From assembly GCA_905221605.1 (NCBI GenBank), contig CAJNDS010002357.1, positions 336,331 to 400,330 of the forward strand: a DNA stretch of 64,000 nucleotides. Reading direction: 5' to 3'. Both the position numbers and the translations under genes were made by a program. The notes under the pieces were generated by a model. That model had not been told where the DNA came from. It saw only the letters and a program-made list of their open reading frames with translations, and searched no databases. Shown here piece after piece: positions 1 through 10,845 of this stretch. Within the stretch, counting starts at the first letter, position 1; every line of letters starts with the position of its first letter. Source of the stretch: Symbiodinium natans (taxonomy: Eukaryota > Sar > Dinophyceae > Suessiales > Symbiodiniaceae).

Positions 1-330
1 GTGTGTGTGTGTCTGTGTGTGTGTCTGTGTGTGTCTCTGTGTGTGTGTGTGTGTGTGTCTCTGCGTCTCTGCGTCTCTGTGTCTCTGCGTCTCTGTGTCT
101 CTTTGCTGTCTCTGTGGCTCTGTGTCTCTTTGCTGTCTCTTTGCTGTCTCCGTGTCTCTGTGTCTCCGTGTCACTGTGTCTCTGTGTGATTGTGATTGTG
201 AGTGTGGCTGTGGCTGTGCTTGTGCTTGTGCTTGTGCTTGTGCTTGTGCTTGTGCTTGTGCTTGTGCTTGTGCTTGTGCTTGTGCTTGTGCTTGTGCTTG
301 TGCTTGTGCTTGTGCTTGTGCTTCTGTGGG
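1..330. repeat. GT-rich compound microsatellite
   Basis: The stretch is (TG)n/(TCTGTG)n, followed from about 206 to 322 by a clean 6-bp TTGTGC repeat. It opens long reading frames in several frames with only C, V, L and S residues, so those frames are not evidence of genes. Confidence 0.9.
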
Positions 331-753
331 CTTTGGGGACTTCCCTCCTTTGCTTTGCCTTATCATTGTGGCCAGGCTGAGAGTCATGGTCTGGGCCTCA
401 TGGTCTTGTTTGCCCACCATCCAACCACGAGACTGAATCAAGCATTCGGATGTTCCAAGCAAGGGATATCAAGGGACGAAAGGCTCCAAAACCTGCGAAG
501 AACTGCACATTCCGAGTCTTCTCGGGGGTTAAGGACTTGTCAGGTCTCAGATGCTGCGCCAGGGGGGTTCAGGGCGATGACCCTCCCGAGTGCGCGGCAT
601 GCATAGAGGCCCTTCTTTCCCTCTCTCCCTCCCTCTCCCTCCCTCTCCCTGTGCACACTTTGCGGAGGGTTGAAAGGGACTCGCGTCAGAGTACTCGAGG
701 CTCCCGCGTTCCGTGGACCCATTCCACCCCGAAGGCGTTGGAGTTGTTGGGCA

Positions 754-833
754 CTTTTCCTGATGGCCAATGCGGGCAAAGCGGGCCTCCAAGGCCTTCT
801 CCAAACCACAAAGCCCATTAAATCGGCGTTCTA
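754..833 (-). CDS. weak exon candidate, unknown protein
   Basis: A minus-strand frame begins after a TGCAG acceptor and reads a helical, charged stretch (LEKALEARFARIGHQEK) before a less convincing sequence. The 3' boundary is not clear and third positions are only moderately G/C rich. I do not recognise a family. No neighbouring exon could be joined to it. Confidence 0.3.
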
Positions 834-2192
834 CTGCAGCTGTCAGAAGGGGCCAGCTTGAGATCATCTTCTTTTGGACTTTGCGGATAGACCTGGCTTC
901 CTGCCATCTGCCATTTCTAAGGTCTCTCTGCGGCATTGCGCCCTGAACGTTGGGCCCTACACATTCCACCCCCCCCTTCACATCCCTCGTAGTACACCTT
1001 GCCACTCCTTCTACGACACCGTACTACACCTTGAATCTCAACCCAAAGGTTGTCTTGCCAAGAGGCTGAGAATTGCCGGGCGCCACTCGACCGACTCGCC
1101 AGCCCCGGGTTTCTGCCCAGTCTCATCCTTGATTTAAGGGGTGGACAATCTGTCTCCAAAAAGCCCGTATAGATTTTACCATGCCTTATATAGTCCCTCG
1201 TTTAGTCCCTTAATCGATTGCTCACAACGGATGCAGGGTCTGGAGTGTTTACGGGTACATAGACGGTGTAGACATTCCATTCGGGTTTTGAAGGCTGAGA
1301 TCGAAAGACCTCGTGAATTCTGGAGCACTGCACTATGGACCATGAGCATCTTGGGAGTATGGCTAGTGGCCAAACGACGTCAAAATGTTATTGCCCCCAA
1401 GCTTCGGTCTTCTGTCCGGCATCAGGTGCCTTCTGCTTGCCGTCCGCCTGAGGGCTTTCGAGTTTAGTGGCCAAGCAACGGACTGTCGACACACTGCGAT
1501 GGGCTTGGGGGTGAGGAGTCGGGCGGTTAGAACAGAATCTACAGACTTGGAAGTGACTCCTGGAACCGATGGTTGAAACGGCGCTGTCCGCATCACTTCA
1601 ATCTCGTGACTAACAACGCAACCCTAAACTCTAAATGCCCTATCGGGCCCTATCGGAGGTCCAGGGCTTCCGGGAATTCAGGATCTCGGCGAACCTTGGC
1701 TTGGGGTCCTGGCAAAGCCCACTGAAGGTTGGGGGGCTTCCGCAATCATGCAGGTTGTGGGATCACGGTGCCTTGTGGACATACTTCGCCCAGCCATAAC
1801 ACCGGTCAACCTCGTTCAAGTCCTGCAGGGGAGGGCGGGACCTGATATGTTTATATGAGAAATTTCTGATCACCCAAGGAAAAGCTGCTTTAGAATGGGT
1901 GTCATGAAGGAGAAGGAACTGGGAGGTCTGGAGAATCCCTCACGAATGTAAAGTGTTAAGGGAATATACGTGCTTCAAGTATGTCACGTCCTCTACATGT
2001 GGCCGGCACCCGAACTCTGTCTCGTTCACATCTCTCTGATTCCCATTATCTTGGCATTGGTTTGTATATTCCCGTGGCGGCTGCCGATCTAGACGCCCTG
2101 CTACCCATACAACCCAGGTGAATCCCCTGTCGCAGCAATCCGTGTCCAACTCCCCAAACCGCCCCCCCCCCCCCCCAAAGAATAAAGATTGC
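834..2192. other. no gene recognised
   Basis: Only short frames with no domain signal occur on either strand. A poly-C run (about 2161-2176) precedes the next exon candidate. Confidence 0.5.
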
Positions 2193-2270
2193 CTTCAAGG
2201 CAGTGGCTCGCTTGTCTCGCAGCCAGTTCTGGTAGCGAGGGTTTACTGCCTGACAGGAGATCTTGGTGAG
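2193..2270 (-). CDS. exon candidate, unknown protein (26 codons)
   Basis: The exon is open between a CCTGCAG acceptor and a GC-type donor (AAG|GCAATC), 26 codons in phase 0-0. It reads as natural protein (for example NPRYQNWLRDKRATALK) with mostly G/C third positions. No family is recognised. The GC donor is unusual for most eukaryotes but known in dinoflagellates. The parent gene is not resolved. Confidence 0.45.
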
Positions 2271-4408
2271 CTGCAGGGCTTTTTTTAATGGGCTTGGCCA
2301 TCCTAGCCTCTGCATCTGATCTAGCGGCAGATGGGTTAGTAACTAAACCGAAGGCCTCGCAGGCCGAAACACACTCTTACAGCTCGACACGCCCTCATAC
2401 ACTGCAAGAGGCATGGACTCTCTCCAAGCTCCAGACCGCCGTGCGGCTTCAATCGTCAAGAGAATGACGGGACAAAGCTAGGCTTATGGTCGGTTGAGCA
2501 CTGACATTTTCCCATCCTCAAAGTTCGTAGAGCCTTCTGATGTTTGCAATCTCAGACGCTTCCTATATTATTACATTGCTATATTCGTTTTTCACTGTAC
2601 CATTATGTTGTATTATTACTCATTTTGTTATACAGTTATAGTACTATATTATTGTTTTACAAACGTACGATATTCTTGTACTATTTTATCAGTATATTAA
2701 TCTTCTAATTAATGTTTGTATACTTATATATTACTCTATTAATATAGATACATAAATATGTATATATACATATGACTATGTGTGTTATATGGCTGTTTCG
2801 TCCTTTCAACACTGCCTTGTAGCCCTCCGTGGCTTCGACCACGCGGAGCATCACTTTGCCGTTACCGAAGCCAAACTGCGCAACAGAAGTGAGCTTAGGG
2901 CCTTTGGGGTTTAGGGTTTAGGGTTTATTTAGGGCTTCCCGCCGGCAAAGTATGCTACCGAAACCCCCAACTTGAAGACCCATAAACGAGTGCGAAACAC
3001 TCAATCACAGACATCCATAAACACCTCAAGCCGGCAAATCCTGAAAGAGCAAGCTTCTTCCTTACAGGTCAAAACAAGTTGAGAAGGGCTCCGGAAAGCA
3101 GAGATTTACTTCTCAGACGCATCAACTCATGTTGTCAAAACTCCGGGCTGGGCTGTTCACATCTTCCCAAAACTTGAGCAGCTGTTGCAACTGCTGTCAA
3201 GGAATGCGGCGTGGGCCATCACCCCGCTAAACAAAGCTCGCACCAAACAAAGCCAATCCATGCTAAAACAGAGCGTCTATGCAAAAACAGCCATTTCTGA
3301 ACAGCTGATTGTGTAACTGGGCGGAAGCGCTGCAAGCCCCTAACAAATACCCTAACCGCTCCATTCCCCAAGTAAGACCACGGCCAAAATCATTCTTGGT
3401 CAATACTTTGGTGCGTATGGGGAATGTGCGTGCGCGTCTTCCTGTGCGTGTGCGTCTGTGTGGGCGTGTGTGTGTGTGTGTGTGTACAGCCCATTCAGTA
3501 TAGATCACCTTTTCTTGAAGGCATGTCGCAAACGATGTTACAACCGCTTAGCAATTACCGTGATCATCCACATGAACCTCGAAGTCCAATGCCGCTTCAA
3601 AGCGTCAATTCACTGCACCACAGGAACATCCAGGCCCACCCGGGACCTTGCTGACATACTGCGAAAAGGCGTTCCTGGGTTGGTTGCATTCCAGCACGCT
3701 TCATCCGCACCCCCAACAACCCTGAAACTCGAAGCTTGGAAATCTTGACGTGAGGTGTAAGACGGATTTCAGGACGGTGCTTTCACTTAAGCAAACCCTA
3801 CATACAGACTTGTGTGCTACTCCGTACGAACACCCTGCGGGGCTTCGGGTCGAGCATCGTTTCGAGTTTAGGAGTGCTGAGGGCTTGAAAGCACAGCTTT
3901 GCGGAGCCCTGCTGAGCTGTAGGCTTTTCCTGGGCATGCACTGCTCGCGGGGTCTGCCAAGACACCTGAAAGTGAGTAAAACGTCAGGGCTTGAGCATCA
4001 GCTGCCACCTTTGGCGGCAGGAAAATTTCGAACAACACCCATGTTCCATAATTCCGGAGTTCCGAAAAGGAGGTTTCTCATGGGGTTCTTATTGCAAGGA
4101 CTCCTGCACCCTAAGCCTGGCTGGACCTAATGGTGAACAGGTTCCTCAGCCCATGTTTCCGGAAGCTCCCATGCAAACAGAAGATGATATCTGCATTGTG
4201 CACTACTGCTCCATGCCCATGATGCCATTTTGGCTATGGTGATATCAGCACTGGTTCAGCTATGTACAGCACAAAACTGGCCAGGACAACTCTGCTGAAA
4301 GACTGCGTGATGGGTTATTGGCTCAAGCTCGCTGATGCGTCAGGCGTATGGCGCAAGGAACGTCACAGTCGAACTTTTAGCGATCACACAGCATGGATAC
4401 GGCTCTCC
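2271..4408. other. no gene recognised; AT-rich island and GT run
   Basis: An AT-rich island with repeated TATTATTA/TATAT words lies at about 2530-2790. A short TTTAGGG-like tract lies near 2905-2930 and a (GT)n run at 3455-3486. No convincing exon was seen. Confidence 0.5.
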
Positions 4409-4867
4409 TCATGCCTCTTTCGTGCCCATTATATGAGCAGCCTGCCGAGCGCTCAAGACTTGAGTTGTCAGCCTGTGCACCACGAGTTGGTGGGAGCCGC
4501 TTCTGTCCGACATGAGTGCCACTTCCAGGGCCGTGTGCCCTGATGAGTTCTTCATGTCGACCTGAGCGTCCGCCTTGATGAGTAGGTCGACAATCTCATG
4601 ATATCCCAGTCTTGCAGCAATATGGAGAGGAAAGATGAGCCGTCCCCCCATGACCCGCGGTTCGTTGACATTTTCCGAGAAGCTCTGCGACTTCAGAAAA
4701 TCTTGCAACCTGCGGTCGCTTCTTATGCTCCGCTTGGACCTCGATCGCTGGGTCTCAGCATCAGCACAGTCCAGGTGCTTCAGGACTGGAGCATGTGGGG
4801 TATCCTCGAAGTTGTCTGCTGCCGCAAAGGGCACCATCGTTGGGAAAACCTGGCCCATAGATATCAT
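4409..4867 (-). CDS. ankyrin-repeat protein, terminal exon (152 codons)
   Basis: This is the longest clean single exon outside the tandem array. The protein has a polar N-terminal half, then an ankyrin repeat at about residues 75-118 with the core PLHIAARLGYHEIVDLL followed by D-KN-SGHTALEVAL, the canonical helix-turn-helix and beta-hairpin pattern. A second, partial repeat-like helix follows and the frame ends at a stop at 4409. An in-frame stop lies eight codons upstream of 4867, so the exon starts at an AG acceptor just before ATG or at that ATG itself. Upstream exons at 5643-5757 and 6664-6756 join in frame. Ankyrin repeats mediate protein-protein contacts, and the partner is unknown. The alternative is a single-exon gene beginning at 4867. 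Confidence 0.7.
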   Translation of the reverse strand: MISMGQVFPTMVPFAAADNFEDTPHAPVLKHLDCADAETQRSRSKRSIRSDRRLQDFLKSQSFSENVNEPRVMGGRLIFPLHIAARLGYHEIVDLLIKADAQVDMKNSSGHTALEVALMSDRSGSHQLVVHRLTTQVLSARQAAHIMGTKEA

Positions 4868-5094
4868 CTGATCTTGGCTGCAGCTTCTCTAAAACTACAG
4901 TACACCTCAAAAACACGGCTGCACGCGGACATTGAGACACTCGCATCATCAGCTTGCACTTTCCAAGGCCCAAGCCTTAGTTTAAAAGCCACAGACGACT
5001 TTCGACCTGATTCCTTGCCCCCACTGTCTCTGAAACCCAAACCCCCGAGTCGTGAGCTCTGTCTGAGCCTTCCCTCAAACCACCTTGGAGACTA

Positions 5095-5118
5095 TAAAAG
5101 GGGGGGGGGGGGGGGGGT
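5095..5118. repeat. poly-G tract
   Basis: A run of about 17 G after AAAA lies in the intron between the ankyrin exon and the next upstream exon. Such tracts recur in the window and are prone to sequencing error. Confidence 0.8.
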
Positions 5119-5315
5119 GCTAGAATCCCTAAAGGATTAAGGACTGTTAGTATAGGGGGGGAACATCCCAATCAACTATGCAACACATGCGAGCCACGCG
5201 GCTCGAAGTCCAGAGGCTCCCAGCTCATCGGTCCTGGAGGGAGAGCTCCTGCCTCGGCGTCGCAGCTGCTTCGCCGCTTCGTGGGGCTTCGCTTCGGTCT
5301 TGTAAGAAAATTGAG

Positions 5316-5402
5316 GGTTTTGGGTCTAGGGTTCAGGGTTCAGGGTTTAGGGTTCAGGGTTCAGGGTTTAGGGCTTAGAGTTTAGGGTTTAGGGTTTAGC
5401 TC
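5316..5402. repeat. interstitial TTTAGGG/TTCAGGG tract
   Basis: About eleven degenerate heptamers (GGGTTTA, GGGTTCA) in tandem resemble the plant and dinoflagellate-type telomere repeat at an internal position. Confidence 0.8.
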
Positions 5403-5642
5403 AGGAACCGTGTGCCAACAGCGAGACAGCGGAGTGCCCCCGAGTGCCCAACGCGTGCATGTACTCCTTACTCTTTTGGAGGCCCTTTTTCTGCATCTGG
5501 ATCACCTGCGCATGTGCTTATTGACGGAGTCGAGATGTGGCTCCTCCCTCAATCTGAGTCGCACTTGATGTTTCGGACAAGAGCATCGTTCTGGTCTTGC
5601 CTGCTTGCCCATTTCCCTCGGCTTCAAATAGCACGATCTTAC

Positions 5643-5757
5643 TCCAAACCTCTTGCGCTTGTGCTGCCCTTTATCAACCGACGAGATGGGTCCCGCCTTG
5701 TCCGAGGGGACATGGGCCATGACCAGGTAGCGATGGTTCATCTCAATGTCCCCGAAC
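5643..5757 (-). CDS. internal exon of the ankyrin gene model
   Basis: The exon runs between a GGACAG acceptor and a consensus donor (GGA|GTAAGAT). It has one leftover nucleotide plus 38 codons. Third positions are strongly G/C. The peptide includes GDIEMNHRYLVMAHVP and a basic end (KGQHKRKRF). Phase fits the upstream exon 6664-6756 (2+1 nt) and the downstream ankyrin exon (phase 0). No separate family is recognised. Confidence 0.6.
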
Positions 5758-6299
5758 CTGTCCAGGGTTTAGGTTATGAACACGGGCTCGGAAACGCTGC
5801 CGAGGCCCAAGCCGGCCCCTCTCACTGAAACGTCTCTGCACCCCAAACCCTGTGCGAGAAAGCGGGCGCACTTCGCCGCCGTGTCTACTTCACCGCGGTT
5901 GCGCCAGAACCTCGGTCAACTTAGGTACCGAAACAAAACGAAACAAGGACGTGGGAGGGGCCATGAAGGCGCCCTCTCCTACAGCTCAGAGACTGTCTCT
6001 GAGATTTGATGACAAAGGCCTCTGGGCTTTGTGTGCAAAACAGAATGGCAAAAACCTGAACTACTGTTGGGAAGTGTGGGCGACGGTGAAACACTCGGGG
6101 CTTGCGGATGACGCGCTTCCTCTCCTGTTCTAGACCTGTATACCACATGCATAGCGTGGATCCGCAGAACCACGACACTGAGAGAACCTAAACCGGACAG
6201 GAAGAGGTCCCGAATCTTGCCTATCTCATTCTGCCAGTCTGTCATGAGAACCCAATCATGCGCACTCTTTCAAGAACCGCCAAAAATGCAACAACCACA

Positions 6300-6410
6300 G
6301 GCCGTGCAAATCCGAAACTGAGGAGAAGGCTCACACTCCTTGCGGCACGCATCTGTAAGCTTCTCCTGACAGCTGGGGAGCTCCCGGCCAGCTTTGGCGA
6401 TGCCCCATGG
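6300..6410 (-). CDS. weak Cys-rich exon candidate
   Basis: A frame opening after a CTTAG acceptor encodes a Cys-rich segment (ELPSCQEKLTDACRKEC). Third positions are moderately G/C. The 3' limit is uncertain and it is not needed to connect the flanking exons in phase, so it may be chance. Confidence 0.3.
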
Positions 6411-6587
6411 CTAAGCCCAGAGAGGATTCTTTTAAATGTCTGGTCATGGACAAACCTTCGCCTACGCCTCTGATACTGTTTGTGCACGGATGTGCACGGC
6501 CTTCTTCCCCAACCCACCCCTGAAACCCCAACACACTTGGCTTACTGCCTCGGGCGGCACCTGCCTCTTTACACAGTCCTAAAGGCT

Positions 6588-6604
6588 GAGGGGGGGGGGG
6601 GGGG
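6588..6604. repeat. poly-G tract
   Basis: An uninterrupted run of G (about 15) in an intron. Confidence 0.8.
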
Positions 6605-6663
6605 TCGGGGAAGCAGGATGTCTGCATTGAAGCCTGCCTCGGTCCTCAATACCTCTTTATTAC

Positions 6664-6756
6664 CTGACACTTGCGGGCTCTGCCTTTCGTGGGGCTTTGG
6701 GGGCGGCCTTGAAGTCACGAATGGTGTCCGTCAGAAACACAGGCACCAAGTGGTTG
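6664..6756 (-). CDS. internal exon of the ankyrin gene model (5'-most found)
   Basis: The acceptor is GGTAG and the donor is an excellent consensus (GTCAG|GTAATA). It carries one nucleotide, 30 codons and two nucleotides, so the AG|G codon joins exactly to exon 5643-5757. The peptide includes HLVPVFLTDTIRDFK and an Ala/Pro/Lys-rich end. Exons further 5' were not found. Together the three exons form a minus-strand model ending at 4409. Confidence 0.6.
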
Positions 6757-7257
6757 CTACCTGGCCCAAGTCGATGGCTTTGGCATTCAGGATTCAAGGA
6801 AGCATCTCTCTTTTTCATGCAGTGCACAGCAGGATCAAGCAACCTGAACAAGCTCACAGTGAATCCTAGCAGACAATTGTAGACAATTCCATCGTTCCGA
6901 AGCGGCTGCACTGATCCTCGTCTACACACGTCGCATCTAGGGGGCAAAGGTCCATGAGAATTGCTGGGGGGCTTTTTTTTTTCTCGGCAGGACAAACAGT
7001 GACTACGACTGAGACTGGGCATTCTTGCCCTTCTCGGCACCAGGGCCCCCCGAAGAGTTGCGAAAACAGCTCTACTCGCAGCTTCTTAACAGTCGTTCTT
7101 GTGAAAGCCAAAGAAAGACAAGACTTACTCAGGGCCAATTAACGCAACTCAAAGTCGTGCATTCTGGAATCGCGATATCTTACACCGATCTAATTAATTC
7201 ACAAATCAGGTTAAACTACAATTAGATGTAGATCAGAGGAAACTCGGATGAAGTAAA

Positions 7258-7581
7258 ATGAATAGAGGACGCGGGCGCTCCACTTCCTTCACTAATAAAG
7301 GTTTTCCGAACTGGAGAAAAGAATGGAGAGCAATACAGGCAAGCAATGAATCAGCACATGCAATACATGTGCTGTCAATACTTGTTCTTGTTTCCACGTG
7401 TTCGCTTTTTCTTGTTGCTCATGCCTCTTTCACTTCATCAGCTGGATTGCTTAAGGATGCTGTCATGCTGTTCCGTGCTTGTTTGATTCGAAAGTGCAGA
7501 GGGTGGGTCTTGGTTGTTGCAGAGAACAAGTCCTTCTCACAAAGGCCTGACACGCACACGACATCACGGAAGCTACTCTAG
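7258..7581 (+). CDS. possible hAT/TTF-type zinc-finger relic
   Basis: A 107-codon ORF in an AT-richer patch. Residues about 10-42 (SFTNKGFPNWRKEWRA, then S-E-S-H-I-H) resemble the conserved 'F-KGF-NWKK...HE-S--H' region just before hAT-family transposase domains (TTF-type zinc finger). The rest is hydrophobic and shows no transposase catalytic motifs, so at best it is a fragment. A chance ORF remains possible. Confidence 0.3.
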   Translation: MNRGRGRSTSFTNKGFPNWRKEWRAIQASNESAHAIHVLSILVLVSTCSLFLVAHASFTSSAGLLKDAVMLFRACLIRKCRGWVLVVAENKSFSQRPDTHTTSRKLL

Positions 7582-7635
7582 ACTGTGCTGCTCCCAGCGG
7601 TTCATGCAAACATCTGAAGTGCATGCCTCGCGAAC

Positions 7636-7708
7636 CGTAAACCCTAAACCCTAAACCCTCAACCCTAAACCCTAAACCCTAAACCCTCAACCCTAAACCT
7701 TAAACCCA
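7636..7708. repeat. interstitial CCCTAAA tract
   Basis: Tandem CCCTAAA/CCCTCAA heptamers, about ten units, lie in the complementary orientation to the tract at 5.3 kb. Confidence 0.85.
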
Positions 7709-7811
7709 ACACCCAAAACCCAGAGGTGGCCTGCCGTCGGCTCCGCACTTGCCCTGATGAGACGCAAAGCGTAGGGCATTCAAGCGAGGATTGCGACGAC
7801 AGCAATATAAA

Positions 7812-7899
7812 GCAATATGGGGGGGGCTTTCCGATACTAGGGGGTACCTTATTGCTTGACCATATTGGGGGTCCCCTATTTTCGTCAATCCCCATATTG
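7812..7899. mobile_element. MITE-like intron element, copy 1
   Basis: The ends read GGGGGCTTTCCGA and TTTTCGTCAATCCCC, with the family core (GGGGGTACCTTATT, GGGTCCCCTATTTTCG). The outer bases CAATATGGGG and CCCCATATTG extend the inverted repeat. No flanking exons were identified. Confidence 0.6.
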
Positions 7900-8185
7900 T
7901 GCTGTCCACATGGTTCGATTGCTTGGTGGCTTCGTTGGTTCCTTGCGGGAAGGTTTCACATTTGTTTTGCCGTACCTGTATGGTCTGATGCTGCAATTGG
8001 GCGGATTTACTGTGTAACAGTAGCATGCAAGGAGTTGTAAGAAGCACTTTGTTCGTGAGCAAGTCGCTGGGGGGGGAACGGGCCTAGTGAAATTCAGGTT
8101 CTGCCGCGGTTTGTGATATGCCCATGGCTGGTGGGTTTGCCGAAACATGCACAAGATGAAGCATTGCTTTGGCAACTGTCCAAAA

Positions 8186-8233
8186 CATCTCCAAAATGCT
8201 GGATTCTTCAGAATGCTGTGTATTTTGGAGATG
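8186..8233. repeat. perfect 12-bp inverted repeat (hairpin)
   Basis: CATCTCCAAAAT at 8186-8197 pairs with ATTTTGGAGATG at 8222-8233 around a 24-nt loop. A hairpin is possible, but no U-run or known RNA motif adjoins it. Confidence 0.5.
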
Positions 8234-8389
8234 CATATGTGTGTATATGTGTGTGCGCATGTGCGGGAGCGCGTGTCTCTGTGTGTGCGCACTCACCAGA
8301 CATGCCATATACTTGTGTGTGCCCGTGCGGGTGAACGATTGCGGGAGTGTGCGTGTCATGTAATGTCGTGTCCGGTCGTCTGCACTCGT

Positions 8390-8575
8390 CGTCTGCACTC
8401 GTCGTGCGCGGGCGTGTCGTGTGCAGGCGTGTCATGCGCGGGCGCATCGTGTGCGGGCGTGTCGTGCGCGGGCGTGTCGTGTGCGGGCGTGTCGTGCGTG
8501 GGCGTGTCGTGTGCGGGCGTCTCGTTCGCGGGCGTGTCGTGTGCGGGCGTGTCGTGTGCGGGCGTGTGCGCTTGA
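8390..8575. repeat. 15-bp minisatellite (GTGTCGTGTGCGGGC)
   Basis: About twelve tandem 15-mers with C/T and G/A variants produce long low-complexity frames in several frames. No gene is inferred. Confidence 0.9.
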
Positions 8576-8993
8576 GACATGGCCCTGCACTTTGTGTGTG
8601 GTTAGTGTTCTTGAGGCATGGCCCTCGGAGGACACTTACTTTGCCAAGGCGCTGCGCTCCACCGGCTCCAAACTCGATCTTGAGGCCTTTGGCCTTAAAG
8701 CGCCAAGCAGAAAGTAAAAGCCAAACTGCGACGACGGCGACGACGACTAGTGCGCTACTCCTGAAAATGCTACTTCTCCTGCTACTTAATACTGGCTACT
8801 GCCTGCTACTAATTACAGTTACGACTTGCCGCTAACTACTACTCATTACTACTCAACATTCCTTGTACTCATACTGGTTATGCTGCCTATGCCACTTGCT
8901 ACTTCTGGTACTTGTGTGACTAAGAAGTTAATCGCGGGAATGGAAAGGGTAATAGTTCATGGGTGATGTATCATTCAATGTATCATGGGAGCA

Positions 8994-9079
8994 GAAGTAG
9001 TAGGAGTAGGAGTAGGAGTAGGAGTAGGAGTGGAGTAGGAGTAGGAGTAGGAGTAGGAGTTGGAGTAGGAGGAGGAGGG

Positions 9080-9139
<60 letters not shown>
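8994..9139. repeat. GGAGTA / GGAGCA / GCA compound microsatellite
   Basis: (AGTAGG)n passes into (AGCAGG)n and then (GCA)n. It opens Ser/Arg, Gly/Val and Ala-only frames that should not be read as genes. A TTTCA/CTTCA-rich stretch lies at 9278-9358. Confidence 0.9.
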
Positions 9140-9141
<2 letters not shown>

Positions 9142-9429
9142 TGCCTCTCACCACTCGTACTACAGGTATCGGGAGCTACCCTTTCCTGATCGCTAGTTGT
9201 CGTCTTAAACCTGGGTGGAAGAAGAACTGCCTACTACCAACAACAATCACAACCATAACAACCAACAACAACTTACTTCATTTCATGAAATTTCACTTCG
9301 CTACATTTTCATTTTCACTTCACTTAATTTCATTTCACTTCTGTTAACTTCATTTCATGTCCAAGGCTTGCGTGAGTCAAGGCACAGAATTCCAGGGCTC
9401 CCTGTCCAATTCCTCCAACCGAAAGCTAC

Positions 9430-9508
9430 CTGAGGGAGGGCCCCGAAAGCCCAAGCTCACTGGGGCTTCCTGCCCCAAAGCGCTTGAGGGCAGCCAGGTT
9501 CCTCCAAG
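9430..9508 (-). CDS. exon candidate, unknown protein
   Basis: The acceptor is GGAAG and the donor CTCAG|GTAGC. It has 2 nt, 25 codons and 2 nt. It reads WRNLAALKRFGAGSPSEL with mostly G/C third positions. The family is unknown. Adjacent minus exons exist but phases do not join them directly, so intervening exons are probably missing. Confidence 0.5.
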
Positions 9509-9629
9509 CTTCCAGGGCTGGAATTGGTTCAGAGGTTTGGGGTTTACTGTATGATCTTCTGCTTCCTTGTCTTGATCCTATATGCAGAGAACCCTAAAGT
9601 GCCCGAAAGAGAGAAAGGAGGCTGCAAAA

Positions 9630-9712
9630 AGTCCCAGGCCTCTGGTCTTGCCTTTTCCGCTGCGTGCTGCGGGTGGTCAGAAGCTGGCCAGCCTGGGCAG
9701 GGTTGTCTGAAT
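9630..9712 (-). CDS. exon candidate, unknown protein
   Basis: It opens after a CTTGCAG acceptor and reads NPAQAGQLLTTRSTQRKR. The donor is uncertain (a GC donor at CAGCAC|GCAGCGG is possible). It has a polar, basic composition and no family is recognised. Confidence 0.4.
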
Positions 9713-9769
9713 CTGCAAGTCGGTCTTTCCTCCCTGATCGCACTGCTTCTACGACCCTGCGTTCATCGT

Positions 9770-10725
9770 GCGCTTGTCTGGTCGGATTCTGGTCGGGTTC
9801 TGTCGGCTGATGCTCGCCCGGCCCCGGCATGCATGCTTGAGGGCCCCTGCGCAAGTTGCTTGGGCGAGTGCCTCCATGGTAGAGGGCCCCGGCTGGCCGA
9901 TGCTCATGATGCTCGCTTGCATGAAACTCGCACGTGTGTGCGTGTGGGTGAGCGCCTTAGCAGTCACAGCTAGCGAGTCCACGGGCAGCAGGTCCACACG
10001 CTAATGTTGCAGCCAATGTTCATGACATAATGATGCTCGCCTGGCCAGGAACCATGGTAAACCAACCGTGGCCCTTGATATCTCATGATGCTCGCCTTCG
10101 CGCATACAGGTTGTTCATGATAGTCGCCCGACGCGGGTTGATTGGGAGAGCACTTCGGCAGCTGATCATTGTGTCCCCTCGTCGGGAGGCAGGGTAGAGG
10201 GGCCCCCGATGCTTGCCCACGGGCGAGTTTTGTGAGCACCTCAGAGGGCCATGGCTCGATTGTGTGGGTAGCGGCGGTGAGAACCTTGGCAGCTGATACT
10301 CATGATTCATGCTTGTTTGGCTGGGATTTGTTGATGCTCATGATGTTTTTGTTGTGCGGGTTGGGGTAAGCTGATGCTCTCACGATGCTCGCTCGCCGGC
10401 TGTGTGGGTGAGCACCCTCAGTGGCTGTCAGCCATCGGTGATGCTCTTGCCTTGAGCAGGTTGTTGTGGCACCCCGGGATCCAATTGTTATAACGCTCGC
10501 CTGCGCGCATTACATGGCGAATCTATCGGCAGCTTGTTCGATCTCCTTGGCAGCTGATGCAAATAGGTGGAGTTGTGTGGTCGAGGCTGATCATTGTGAT
10601 GGTGCTCGCCAGCTCCACCGCTGATACTCCAGATGCTCGCCCAATTGCGAGTCTTCAACTGACATCCGGCAGCTGGCGCTCTTGACTCATTTCTATCATG
10701 GTGCGACTCTGTGCTTCGTGATGCT
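9770..10725. repeat. decayed GATGCTCGCC-type satellite
   Basis: More than ten irregularly spaced copies of (CAT)GATGCTCGCC and GGCAGCTGATGCTC, often followed by GTGTGGGTGAGC, fill about 950 bp with no gene. They look like a strongly diverged tandem repeat of roughly 60-110 bp. Confidence 0.55.
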
Positions 10726-10845
10726 CGGCTTGGCGGTCAAACTTCCGTTAGAAGTCGCAGCGCACCGCATAGACTCGTGCGACCTTACAAGGGAACGACC
10801 CAATCTTCAACCCTGCAGCCTGAAGCCAACCCTGCAAAGCCTTGC

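Noticed and set aside
1-436. Long plus-strand frames of C/V/L/S residues
   Set aside because: They are translations of GT-type microsatellites in three frames and show no non-repeat protein sequence.
5964-6133. 56-codon plus ORF with good ATG context (MKAPSPTAQRLSL...)
   Set aside because: Weak codon bias, no splice or domain support, and it lies in an intron of the minus-strand ankyrin model.
8356-8580. Minus frame of HDTPAHDTPA repeats
   Set aside because: A translation of the 15-bp minisatellite.
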